A DNA stretch of 5,184 bases from JANMDR01 sp031376425 (GTDB lineage Bacteria > Pseudomonadota > Gammaproteobacteria > Burkholderiales > Usitatibacteraceae), in assembly GCA_031376425.1 (NCBI GenBank), contig JANMDR010000037.1, positions 1 through 5,184 on the forward strand. Reading direction: 5' to 3'. The position numbers were made by a program, and so were the translations under genes. This document shows positions 1 to 5,184 of the stretch, one piece after another. The first letter of the stretch is position 1. Each line of letters starts with the position of its first letter. Below the pieces are notes generated by a model. The model did no database searches, had not been told where the DNA came from, and saw nothing but the letters and a program-made list of their open reading frames with translations.

Positions 1-207
1 AACGGTTGCTTTTTCTACGCAGAAAAAATCAACAATATAATTACCGATGACTTTCTGCCGATCAAAATCTAGTGCGAGCAATTGTTTATTTTTGATTTGA
101 TTCCACAGTAAAACTTCGGATAAATTTCCCGCACGACGTAAGGCCTTGGAGCGTTCCTTTAAAGCAGGATTGTAGGGAAGTTCCATGAAGTGCTTGGTGT
201 TGCGCAT
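1..207 (-). CDS. DUF559 domain protein, 5' part only (runs off left edge)
   Basis: The first 69 codons of a leftward gene are visible; the 3' part lies outside the window. The peptide opens MRNTKHFMELPYNP, then has LKERSKALRR and SEVLLWNQIKNKQL (residues 30-43), and then a VIGNYIVDFFC block (residues 53-63). This order of an LPYNP-type start, a helix ending in LLWxxIKNKQL and an IGxYIVDFxC strand is typical of DUF559 proteins, which have a Vsr-like/PD-(D/E)xxK endonuclease-like fold. Family members are usually around 110-130 residues, so roughly half is missing. The Asp of VDF is the expected first acidic residue of the nuclease-like core; the later ones are out of view. The start at 207 is preferred because a weak GGGCGG purine stretch lies just upstream; Met8 (186) is an alternative and begins the usual conserved part. 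The role of these small proteins is poorly established, so nuclease activity is inference only. Confidence 0.85.
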   Translation of the reverse strand, partial: MRNTKHFMELPYNPALKERSKALRRAGNLSEVLLWNQIKNKQLLALDFDRQKVIGNYIVDFFCVEKATV

Positions 208-262
208 TGCTACCGCCCGTTAGACCGCGTTGTATGGATAGAGACAAACAGCCATTAAGATG

Positions 263-291
263 AGTCTAGCATTTCATTTTCGGTGCGGCAA
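263..291 (-). promoter_or_regulatory. Candidate sigma-70 promoter for the DUF559 gene
   Basis: Read leftward there is TTGCCG (291-286), a 17-base spacer, and TAGACT (268-263). TGC immediately precedes the -10 hexamer, which makes an extended -10. Each hexamer matches the consensus at four of six bases. Initiation would fall near 256, giving a leader of about 50 bases before the start at 207. This is pattern matching only. Confidence 0.35.
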
Positions 292-348
292 TTAGTAGAG
301 CCATGATTAACTCGTAGGGACGGGGTGGTTGCAGCCTCGAATACTGGC

Positions 349-357
349 GGGGGGGGG
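349..357. repeat. Run of nine G residues
   Basis: An uninterrupted tract of nine G lies in the 208-base gap between the DUF559 start and the acetyltransferase stop, flanked by GC on the left and CGG on the right. It is not inside a supported gene and lies about 58 bases upstream of the candidate -35 of the DUF559 promoter. Such tracts are prone to slippage in cells and to length errors in sequencing. The rest of 208-415 holds nothing else I can support beyond the promoter candidate. Confidence 0.9.
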
Positions 358-415
358 CGGCACGATCACAGCTTGCATCATTTGTCATGTTGTACTAGTT
401 GAAAGTTGCTCCTTG

Positions 416-943
416 TTAGGTGCCACCAATTTCTTTAGGTGTCTTCAGCGCGTCTTTCGCAATGCGCCAACGCCAAACCTTTCCCACCTCAGCATTCGGG
501 AACTCGCCCGCAAATTTAAATCCAGCCTTGGTTAACACCGCATTTGAGGCGTTACTTTCGGCTAGGGTATGGGCGATGACCGCTGTTACGTCAGCGTGTT
601 CAAAAGCGCTAGCGAGTAAGTTCCACACCGCCGCCGTAGCGAAGCCTTGATTGCGAAACTCCGGTGCCACTTCATATCCGATCTCAACCTCACCATCGCG
701 AGGGCTGCCAGTAAAACCACCATTGCCTATTACGGCACCATCGCGCGGCGACACAAAGAAATAGCCTGACCATGGTGAAGGCTCTGGGACGCTAGCGGCT
801 GGCAGCTCAAACGCCTCAGGAAACTCCGGCCAACCATCCGGAATTCGCAAACCAAGCACTACGGCCAGCTGCTCTCGACCTTCTTTCAATGCGTATTTGT
901 GCTTTGCCAGGACTATGATTAGATTGATTACTGGTGAATTCAT
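416..943 (-). CDS. GNAT family N-acetyltransferase (RimJ/RimL-like)
   Basis: A complete 175-residue protein with the GNAT fold, which transfers the acetyl group of acetyl-CoA to an amine; the substrate cannot be told from sequence. The N-terminal part has a GLRIPDGWPEFPEAF segment (31-45), seen in a subset of small RimL-like acetyltransferases. The core follows: IGNGGF strand (72-77), VEIGYEVAPEFR (86-97), and the acetyl-CoA pyrophosphate loop R97-N-Q-G100-F-A102 matching Q/RxxGxG/A. The C-terminal signature E129-S-N131-A-S133 and VLTKAGF (136-142) follows. Length is normal for the family and no key motif is missing. The ATG at 943 is the only Met in the protein and keeps the whole domain, but no good Shine-Dalgarno lies in front of it; a GAG about 15 bases away is too distant. 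It is read in the same direction as the 213-residue gene upstream, 119 bases away, so cotranscription is possible. It is probably a cytosolic enzyme acting on a small molecule or protein N-terminus. Confidence 0.9.
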   Translation of the reverse strand: MNSPVINLIIVLAKHKYALKEGREQLAVVLGLRIPDGWPEFPEAFELPAASVPEPSPWSGYFFVSPRDGAVIGNGGFTGSPRDGEVEIGYEVAPEFRNQGFATAAVWNLLASAFEHADVTAVIAHTLAESNASNAVLTKAGFKFAGEFPNAEVGKVWRWRIAKDALKTPKEIGGT

Positions 944-1009
944 TATTATTTAGCAGCTCAGTGTCTGTAACGCTTAACTCAATTTAGCCGCAATGGCGAA
1001 CTATCATTC

Positions 1010-1020
1010 GTTCCTGGAAC
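1010..1020. promoter_or_regulatory. Perfect short palindrome, possible operator
   Basis: GTTCCTGGAAC has 5-base arms around one central base. It lies about 67 bases upstream of the acetyltransferase start, in the 119-base gap after the 213-residue gene. The position would suit an operator for the acetyltransferase. An 11-base dyad can occur by chance, and I do not recognise a specific regulator for it. Confidence 0.2.
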
Positions 1021-1041
1021 ACGTGCGTCTACCACATATTT

Positions 1042-1055
1042 TTAACGCGCGCTAA
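1042..1055. other. Inverted repeat just past the stop of the 213-residue gene
   Basis: TTAACGCGCGCTAA is a near-perfect dyad with one mismatched pair, eight bases beyond the TAA at 1065-1063. Its position suggests an RNA 3'-end structure. However, in the leftward direction it is followed by A residues rather than the U tract expected of an intrinsic terminator, so I do not call it a terminator. Confidence 0.25.
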
Positions 1056-1062
1056 TCTCTGA

Positions 1063-1704
1063 TTACACCGTACTCGGTTGGTTACGCCAGCGCATCAATA
1101 TGGCTTTGGCTGCGGTCCAGAAGGCTTGGCTTTGGGTGATGCCGATTAGGGGTTCTAGTTCGTTGGTAACTTCTTTGGTTCTAACGGCTAGGTCTCTCAG
1201 GCTTTTCGGCTCTAGCAGTGACGACGCTAGGCTTTCAATTTTATCTACCTGTATTTTTTCTAGCAATGCCAGTAACTCTAGCTTGGCACCCATTAGCGGG
1301 CGCATGGCATCGCCAGCGGATTTTGCGTCGGCTTCGACGGCACCGCCAAACTGTGAGGTATTAAAAAAGTTTGAGGTGGGTAGGTTGCGCGGTTCGGCGT
1401 TGTTGGCGCGCCGTGCCTTTGCCACCATCAATGCCGCGCCTGAAATTTCTTCTTCGCGCGGTTCCTTGCGCCGTTCTTTGAGCTGTAACAGCCCCATCTT
1501 CGCCAGGGTATCAATCTGTGTTGAAATTAACTCCGCCATCGAGCCCACGCCATCAAGCAGGGCGGCGAGCGTGCGTTCGCCGTCTATTAGGTAGAGTACC
1601 GCGCGTAATTTCGGGGAAATTTCTTGGCTACGTTGTTGCAATGCCGCTTGGCCAGCGGCCGTGCGCTCTAAAACCTGTTCGACGGTAAACAGTTTGCTGG
1701 TCAT
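1063..1704 (-). CDS. Conserved-looking hypothetical protein, helical, possible winged-helix N-terminus
   Basis: I do not recognise this 213-residue protein with certainty. Residues 5-77 look like a compact helical domain: T15-A-A-G-Q-AAL, then LRAVLYLIDGERTLAALL (33-50), then a helix ending TLAKMGLLQL (66-75). This pattern, with a hydrophobic strand, Asp-Gly, a Thr-Leu helix cap and a final Gly-Leu-Leu turn, resembles winged-helix-like N-terminal domains of uncharacterised proteobacterial proteins. Residues 76-115 are charged then polar (KERRKEPREEE, NNAEPRN) and look like a linker. Residues 118-207 appear all-helical and amphipathic (LELLALLEKIQ, SLRDLAVRTKEVTNELEPLIG). No signal peptide, membrane segment, metal site or catalytic motif is visible. 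The start at 1704 is supported by AAGG seven bases upstream. It is divergent from the PAS-GGDEF gene across a 519-base gap, so a regulatory or signalling role is possible but is only inference. Confidence 0.8.
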   Translation of the reverse strand: MTSKLFTVEQVLERTAAGQAALQQRSQEISPKLRAVLYLIDGERTLAALLDGVGSMAELISTQIDTLAKMGLLQLKERRKEPREEEISGAALMVAKARRANNAEPRNLPTSNFFNTSQFGGAVEADAKSAGDAMRPLMGAKLELLALLEKIQVDKIESLASSLLEPKSLRDLAVRTKEVTNELEPLIGITQSQAFWTAAKAILMRWRNQPSTV

Positions 1705-1711
1705 GTTTCGA

Positions 1712-1715
1712 CCTT
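1712..1715 (-). promoter_or_regulatory. Ribosome binding site fixing the start of the 213-residue gene
   Basis: Read leftward, AAGG is followed by seven bases and then the ATG at 1704. This is the best Shine-Dalgarno among the starts in the window and supports that start codon. Confidence 0.55.
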
Positions 1716-1735
1716 AATACCGTATGCAGTTACTG

Positions 1736-1757
1736 ACGCAAATACATACGCAAATAC
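1736..1757. repeat. Tandem direct repeat ACGCAAATAC, 12-base period
   Basis: Two exact 10-base copies lie at 1736-1745 and 1748-1757, separated by AT. A partial third copy (ACGCAAAT) is at 1828-1835 and a looser one (ACGCAATAT) at 1870-1878. The pair sits 32-53 bases upstream of the start of the 213-residue gene, a position that would overlap its promoter. A pair of binding sites one helical turn apart is one reading; chance repetition in low-complexity DNA is another. Confidence 0.6.
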
Positions 1758-1900
1758 GTGCTCAGTGGCGTACCTAATCACAGCAGGTGTCATTTTTATT
1801 ATTCTCATTGAAATTGCCATCACAGGAACGCAAATGCGAAACAATTGTAGCAGGTAATTTTGCATATAGACGCAATATTAACCAACTTTAAGCTTTCTAA

Positions 1901-1930
1901 TTGCAAGCTCTTTAGGTGCGCCTAGATAAT
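1901..1930 (+). promoter_or_regulatory. Candidate promoter with dyad in the spacer
   Basis: TTGCAA (1901-1906) is followed by 18 bases and GATAAT (1925-1930), a four-of-six -35 and a five-of-six -10. The spacer contains TAGGTGCGCCTA (1913-1924), an imperfect dyad whose arms TAGG/CCTA abut the -10. It would initiate near 1937, about 290 bases upstream of the PAS-GGDEF start. An overlapping TATAAT at 1930-1935 has no -35 at proper distance. In A/T-rich DNA such matches arise easily. Confidence 0.25.
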
Positions 1931-2000
1931 ATAATACAGACATCTAATTGTGACGGAAATAATGCACTATCTTTAAAGCTAATTTGACCTTCACTGTGGT

Positions 2001-2110
2001 ATTAGCGTAACACCTGCATAATTATACTGATAACACTGATACCGTATTGGCGTAGCACCTATAAGCGCGTACGCACAGTACCGATAGCATGATAGCGTAA
2101 CACTCTCATC
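2001..2110. repeat. Three direct repeats spaced exactly 45 bases apart
   Basis: The copies begin at 2001 (ATTAGCGTAACACCT), 2046 (ATTGGCGTAGCACCT) and 2091 (GATAGCGTAACACTC). The first two agree at 13 of 15 bases; the third keeps TAGCGTAACAC exactly as in the first. Between repeats the 30-base intervals are only loosely alike (about 14 of 30 positions between the first two), so this is either a decayed 45-base tandem repeat or phased copies of a short site. The last copy ends about 80 bases upstream of the TATAAT in front of the PAS-GGDEF gene. The repeat is too short and degenerate for a CRISPR array. Confidence 0.6.
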
Positions 2111-2141
2111 GCAACTATAGGAATTATCTTAACTATCGCAG

Positions 2142-2159
2142 CAGCACCGCATGGGGCTG
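2142..2159. other. Short hairpin upstream of the PAS-GGDEF promoter
   Basis: CAGCACC (2142-2148) pairs with GGGGCTG (2153-2159) around a GCAT loop, with one mismatched pair in a seven-pair stem. It is not followed by a T tract on either strand, so it is not a standard intrinsic terminator. It lies about 30 bases upstream of the TATAAT at 2188 and could equally be a protein-binding dyad or chance. Confidence 0.25.
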
Positions 2160-2187
2160 AGTAAAAATCACTGCTTACACGTACGGG

Positions 2188-2193
2188 TATAAT
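2188..2193 (+). promoter_or_regulatory. -10 element for the PAS-GGDEF gene
   Basis: A perfect TATAAT lies 30 bases upstream of the ATG at 2224, preceded by GGG rather than the TGn of a true extended -10. At 16-18 base spacing the upstream sequence (around 2164-2171, AAAATCAC) has no match to TTGACA. A perfect -10 without a -35 is what one expects of an activator-dependent promoter. Initiation near 2199-2201 would give a leader of only about 24 bases. Confidence 0.5.
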
Positions 2194-2223
2194 TTAGCAT
2201 TGGATTGCGCTAAACTCAGACGC

Positions 2224-5184
2224 ATGAACCCAAGCAACGCCACAAATGCCTTGGCCGATAGTGAACGCCAAGCTTATCTAACCAGCATAGCGCCAGGATT
2301 ACACGCGCTGGGTATTCCTGCTTGCTTCGCCAGCGCCGATGGCTATTTTAGGCTGGTAAATGCCGCGTATTGCGCTTTGGTGGGCCGTACTGAGGAGGCA
2401 TTGGTCAATAAGCGTATTGATGTGGTGCTGGATGTGTTCCAGTTGGTGCAAATTGACCCCTATGTAGAAGCGGCGATTAAAGATGGCCGCGATGTTACGT
2501 TTAATCGCACCATCATCGGCGCGTCGGGTGAAAATCGCCTTTTTAAAACCAGCTATTTTCCTAAGCGGGATGCCGCCGGTGTGGTGTGGGGCGCTATTGC
2601 CACCATGTTAGAAATAGCGGACGTATCAACCATTCATTTACCGCCTAGCAATAACGAAGCGATGCTGCGCCATCTGGCGGATGCTACTGGCCGCATGGCG
2701 CTGTATGTGGATAAAGATTTTATCGTGCGCTATGCCAACAAGCCCTTTCTGGCGTGGGTAAACCGCAGCAATGAGCGCGTCTTGGGTAAATCGGTTTACG
2801 ATTTAGTGCCGCAAGAAGGGGCTAAGCACTATCTGCCTTTTTTAAAACGCGCCTTTGCGGGTGAAACGGTTACCTTCGAAAGCAAATCTTTTTCCGCCGT
2901 TCGCCAAGATCGGCGAATTCGCATCACCATTTATCCGCATGTCATTGGTAGCCATCTGAGCACCGGTGAAGTGGCCGGCATTTATATTACTTCGCTCGAT
3001 GTGGAAGATGAATTACGCACCCATGATCGCCTGCAGGAAAAAGAAAAAGAACTCAAGGCCATTGCCAATAATGTTGGCATGCCTATCGTTAAATTTAATG
3101 CTGATTTACGCTTTACTTTTGCCAACCGGCAGGCATGTGAATGGTATAGCCTAAACGAAGCCGAAATCGTGGGCACACGGATACAAGATATCACCGGCAC
3201 CGCGCAATACGAGCAGATGCTGCCGTTTATTCACCGCGCGCTAAAGGGTGAGAAAATAAAATTTGAGCATCGCGCGAAGTTATTAGTACGGGAAATGCAA
3301 TTGCGCGTGACCATGCTGCCGCAGATTAATCAAGCTGGCGTGGTTGAGAGCGTGTTAACCGTTATTACTGACATTGAAGAAGATTACGTACTGCGCGCCA
3401 GTCTGATTGAACAGCAGCGCCAATTGCGCCTGATTACCGACAATATCGGTGCGCCTATTAGCTATATTGATAGGGACTTGCGGTTTCGCTTTGTAAACTC
3501 CGCAAGCATCAATTGGGGGACACGCAACCCGGATGACTTTATTGGCAGACACCTAATAGAAAAATTTGGTGAAGCGGTTTTTGCGGAGGTAAAACCCTAT
3601 TTAGATCGGGCTTTTAAAGGCGAAACCATTAGCTATGAACGTCTTAATCAAGCGGCAAAAAATGGGCCGCGTTGGATTCGCAACAATCTAATTCCCGACA
3701 TCCGTGAAGACGGCACGGTGGCGGGTATTTATACTCTGCTCACCGATATTCATGATGACGTGATGCTGCGCAAAGCCTTGCAGGAACAGACGCGCACCTT
3801 GCAATTGTTTCACGACAATGTACCCCTTTCCATCGCCTACTACGGGTTGGATGCACGCTGCCGCTACGCCAACCGCGCCTTTTTAGTAGGCACTGGCGAG
3901 ACCCTAGAATCAATTATCGGTAAGACCATCACTGACATTATTGGTGTTGCAGGCGCACAAGAGGTTGACCCCTACTTTAAACGCGCCCAAGAAGGCGAAA
4001 CATTGGATTACGAACGCCTTGTTGAATTGCCCGATCACAGCCATCACTGGTTTAAAGTGACCTTAGTGCCCGACTTCAGTGCCGAGGGTGCTGTGCAAGG
4101 CATTTACGTTGTGAGCAGCGATATAAACGAAACCAGACAGGCACAGGAACGGGTAGAGCGTAGTGAGGCTGAATTACTCTTTGCACTTGATAGCCTGCCC
4201 TATCCGGTGGCCTATATTGATAAAAATCTGCGCTATCAATCGGTGAATCGGCAGGTGGAATTGGCCTTGAATAAAACCCGCGCTGAACTTATCAACGCCC
4301 ATGTGATCACCATTCTAAAGCCTGAGCATTTCGAAGATTATCTACCCTATTGGCGGCAGGCATTGGCTGGCAATGAAGTACGCTATGAGCGCATCTCGCC
4401 GTGGCATGACGGGCCGGATCGGTGGCTAGATGTGTTTATGACGCCGCGCCGTGATGCGAACAATGAAGTGATCGGCTTCTACAATGCCGCCACCGATATT
4501 GACCGTTTAAAGCGCGTTGAAATCGAGTTACAACGCGCCAATTGGTTACTCTCATCGCATATTGAAAATACGCCGCTGGGGGTGATTGAATTAGACGAAA
4601 ACCTGTTAGTTCGCCGCTGGTCAAAACAGGCCGAAAATATTTTTGGCTGGAACGAAGCCGAAACCATAGGCATACAACCGCGCACCCTGCCACTCACCTT
4701 TACCGCCGATCAACATATTGTCGATGATGTAGTACAGCGCCTGCTACACGATAGAGAACCCCACGCTACCAGCTTAAACCGCAACTATCGCAAAGATGGC
4801 AGGGTGATTTGGGTGGAATGGAATTACTCGCGGCTGCTTGATGATAGCGGCGCCATCGTTTCGGTATTGGCCTTGATGCAAGACGTCACCAGTCGCGTCA
4901 ATGCCGAAGAGCAATTGCTCCATGATGCCACCCATGACATCCTCACCGGCCTGCCTAATCGGGCGCTGTTGCAAGACCGCCTAACCCAAGCCATCGCCCG
5001 TGGTAAGCGCAATAACACCAAAGTAGCGGCGCTGTTTTTAGACCTTGACCGCTTCAAGGAAGTAAACGACACCTTAGGCCATCGCGTCGGCGACGTGCTC
5101 ATTAAAAACATCGCCACGCGGCTACTGCGTTGCGTGCGCGAAATTGATTTAGTAGCGCGGCTTTCTGGCGATGAATTTATGGTC
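2224..5184 (+). CDS. Multi-PAS sensor protein with GGDEF diguanylate cyclase domain, 3' end beyond window
   Basis: At least 987 residues, open at the right edge. Six related PAS units cover about 25-133, 150-262, 275-388, 400-512, 524-636 and 650-763. Units 2-6 start with a strand pair like YIDRDLRFRFVN, and most units carry a helix-plus-strand like PYLDRAFKGETISYER and end in G-x-x-x-DI/D. A seventh unit (775-892) is a different, canonical PAS/PAC (GVIELDENL, IFGWNEAE, YRKDGRVIWV). The GGDEF domain begins HDILTGLPNR (904-913) and has FLDLDRFKEVND (938-949) with metal-binding D940, guanine contacts N948 and D957, inhibitory-site R972-x-x-D975 and the signature S981-G-D-E-F985. All residues expected for making cyclic di-GMP from two GTP are present up to the edge. 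No signal peptide or membrane segment is seen, so it is probably a cytoplasmic sensor whose short charged helices (e.g. 260-277) relay signals between units. LOV cysteine motifs are absent; ligands are unknown. The ATG at 2224 lacks a clear Shine-Dalgarno; TTG at 2200 is a poorer alternative. Proteins like this often end in an EAL domain, not visible here. Confidence 0.93.
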   Translation, partial: MNPSNATNALADSERQAYLTSIAPGLHALGIPACFASADGYFRLVNAAYCALVGRTEEALVNKRIDVVLDVFQLVQIDPYVEAAIKDGRDVTFNRTIIGASGENRLFKTSYFPKRDAAGVVWGAIATMLEIADVSTIHLPPSNNEAMLRHLADATGRMALYVDKDFIVRYANKPFLAWVNRSNERVLGKSVYDLVPQEGAKHYLPFLKRAFAGETVTFESKSFSAVRQDRRIRITIYPHVIGSHLSTGEVAGIYITSLDVEDELRTHDRLQEKEKELKAIANNVGMPIVKFNADLRFTFANRQACEWYSLNEAEIVGTRIQDITGTAQYEQMLPFIHRALKGEKIKFEHRAKLLVREMQLRVTMLPQINQAGVVESVLTVITDIEEDYVLRASLIEQQRQLRLITDNIGAPISYIDRDLRFRFVNSASINWGTRNPDDFIGRHLIEKFGEAVFAEVKPYLDRAFKGETISYERLNQAAKNGPRWIRNNLIPDIREDGTVAGIYTLLTDIHDDVMLRKALQEQTRTLQLFHDNVPLSIAYYGLDARCRYANRAFLVGTGETLESIIGKTITDIIGVAGAQEVDPYFKRAQEGETLDYERLVELPDHSHHWFKVTLVPDFSAEGAVQGIYVVSSDINETRQAQERVERSEAELLFALDSLPYPVAYIDKNLRYQSVNRQVELALNKTRAELINAHVITILKPEHFEDYLPYWRQALAGNEVRYERISPWHDGPDRWLDVFMTPRRDANNEVIGFYNAATDIDRLKRVEIELQRANWLLSSHIENTPLGVIELDENLLVRRWSKQAENIFGWNEAETIGIQPRTLPLTFTADQHIVDDVVQRLLHDREPHATSLNRNYRKDGRVIWVEWNYSRLLDDSGAIVSVLALMQDVTSRVNAEEQLLHDATHDILTGLPNRALLQDRLTQAIARGKRNNTKVAALFLDLDRFKEVNDTLGHRVGDVLIKNIATRLLRCVREIDLVARLSGDEFMV

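Larger units (their letters stand above)
1705..2223. other. Repeat-rich A/T-rich divergent intergenic region
   Basis: These 519 bases separate the leftward 213-residue gene from the rightward PAS-GGDEF gene and must hold the promoters of both. I find no credible gene: there are only very short open frames, with no family resemblance. The region is visibly richer in A/T than its neighbours and full of short repeated words. ACGCAAAT occurs three times (1736, 1748, 1828). ATACCGTAT occurs twice (1717-1725, 2039-2047). GCGTARCAC occurs three times at 45-base spacing (within 2001-2110). ACTGATA is doubled at 2026-2032 and 2035-2041. No riboswitch, tRNA or insertion-sequence end is apparent. It could be a regulatory region with clustered binding sites or a decayed tandem repeat. 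Confidence 0.7.

Noticed and set aside
329..650. Plus-strand open frames of 68 and 76 codons overlapping the acetyltransferase gene
   Set aside because: They run antisense to a protein with clear GNAT motifs and have no recognisable domain or good start.
1042..1055. Inverted repeat as an intrinsic terminator of the 213-residue gene
   Set aside because: The dyad is followed by A residues in the direction of transcription and lacks the required U tract.
1100..1594. 164-codon open frame on the plus strand
   Set aside because: It lies wholly antisense within the 213-residue gene, which has a good ribosome binding site; the translation is a Ser/Ala-rich shadow with no family features.
1962..1976. 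Four-codon open frame ATG-CAC-TAT-CTT-TAA after a purine-rich stretch, as a possible leader peptide
   Set aside because: It is too short to distinguish from chance, and no attenuator hairpin with a T tract follows.
2001..2135. Regularly spaced repeats as a CRISPR array
   Set aside because: The repeated core is only about 15 bases and already degenerate between adjacent copies, there are just three, and no cas gene is visible.
1705..2223. Integron attC sites or a cyclic-di-GMP riboswitch in the divergent region
   Set aside because: GCGTAACAC words do not fit the RYYYAAC/GTTRRRY core-site pairs, and no conserved GEMM-type riboswitch core is seen upstream of the PAS-GGDEF start.
4436..5117. 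Several minus-strand open frames opposite the PAS-GGDEF gene
   Set aside because: They are antisense to well-conserved PAS and GGDEF motifs, mutually overlapping, and of improbable composition.

Overview
The window looks like a chromosomal stretch from a mesophilic Pseudomonadota bacterium, most likely beta- or gammaproteobacterial. This is judged from moderate GC, the style of the multi-PAS/diguanylate cyclase protein, and recognisable promoter and ribosome-binding elements. No diagnostic marker such as an rRNA is present, so the assignment is tentative.

Layout. Three genes are read leftward in the first 1.7 kb. (1) The 5' part of a DUF559-type endonuclease-fold protein runs off the left edge (207..1). 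(2) A 175-residue GNAT N-acetyltransferase lies at 943..416. (3) An unrecognised 213-residue, largely helical protein lies at 1704..1063. A 519-base A/T-rich non-coding region (1705..2223) follows. It carries short direct repeats, including three copies of a ~15-base element spaced exactly 45 bases apart, and candidate promoters. From 2224 to the right edge, one very large gene is read rightward: at least 987 codons, open at the window end.

The large gene is the main content. It encodes a cytoplasmic-looking signalling protein. Six diverged tandem PAS units with a period of about 125 residues are followed by a seventh, different PAS unit and then a GGDEF (diguanylate cyclase) domain. The GGDEF domain shows an SGDEF signature and an RxxD product-inhibition site. 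The window ends two codons after the signature, so whether an EAL (phosphodiesterase) domain follows cannot be seen.

How the genes work together. The 213-residue protein and the PAS-GGDEF gene are divergently transcribed from the repeat-rich region, so shared regulation is possible but unproven. The acetyltransferase and the DUF559 protein have no evident functional tie to the cyclic-di-GMP gene. I found no rRNA, tRNA, CRISPR array, insertion sequence or riboswitch. I found no convincing evidence of a wholly new system. The most unusual items are the six-fold PAS array and the 45-base-spaced repeats upstream of it.
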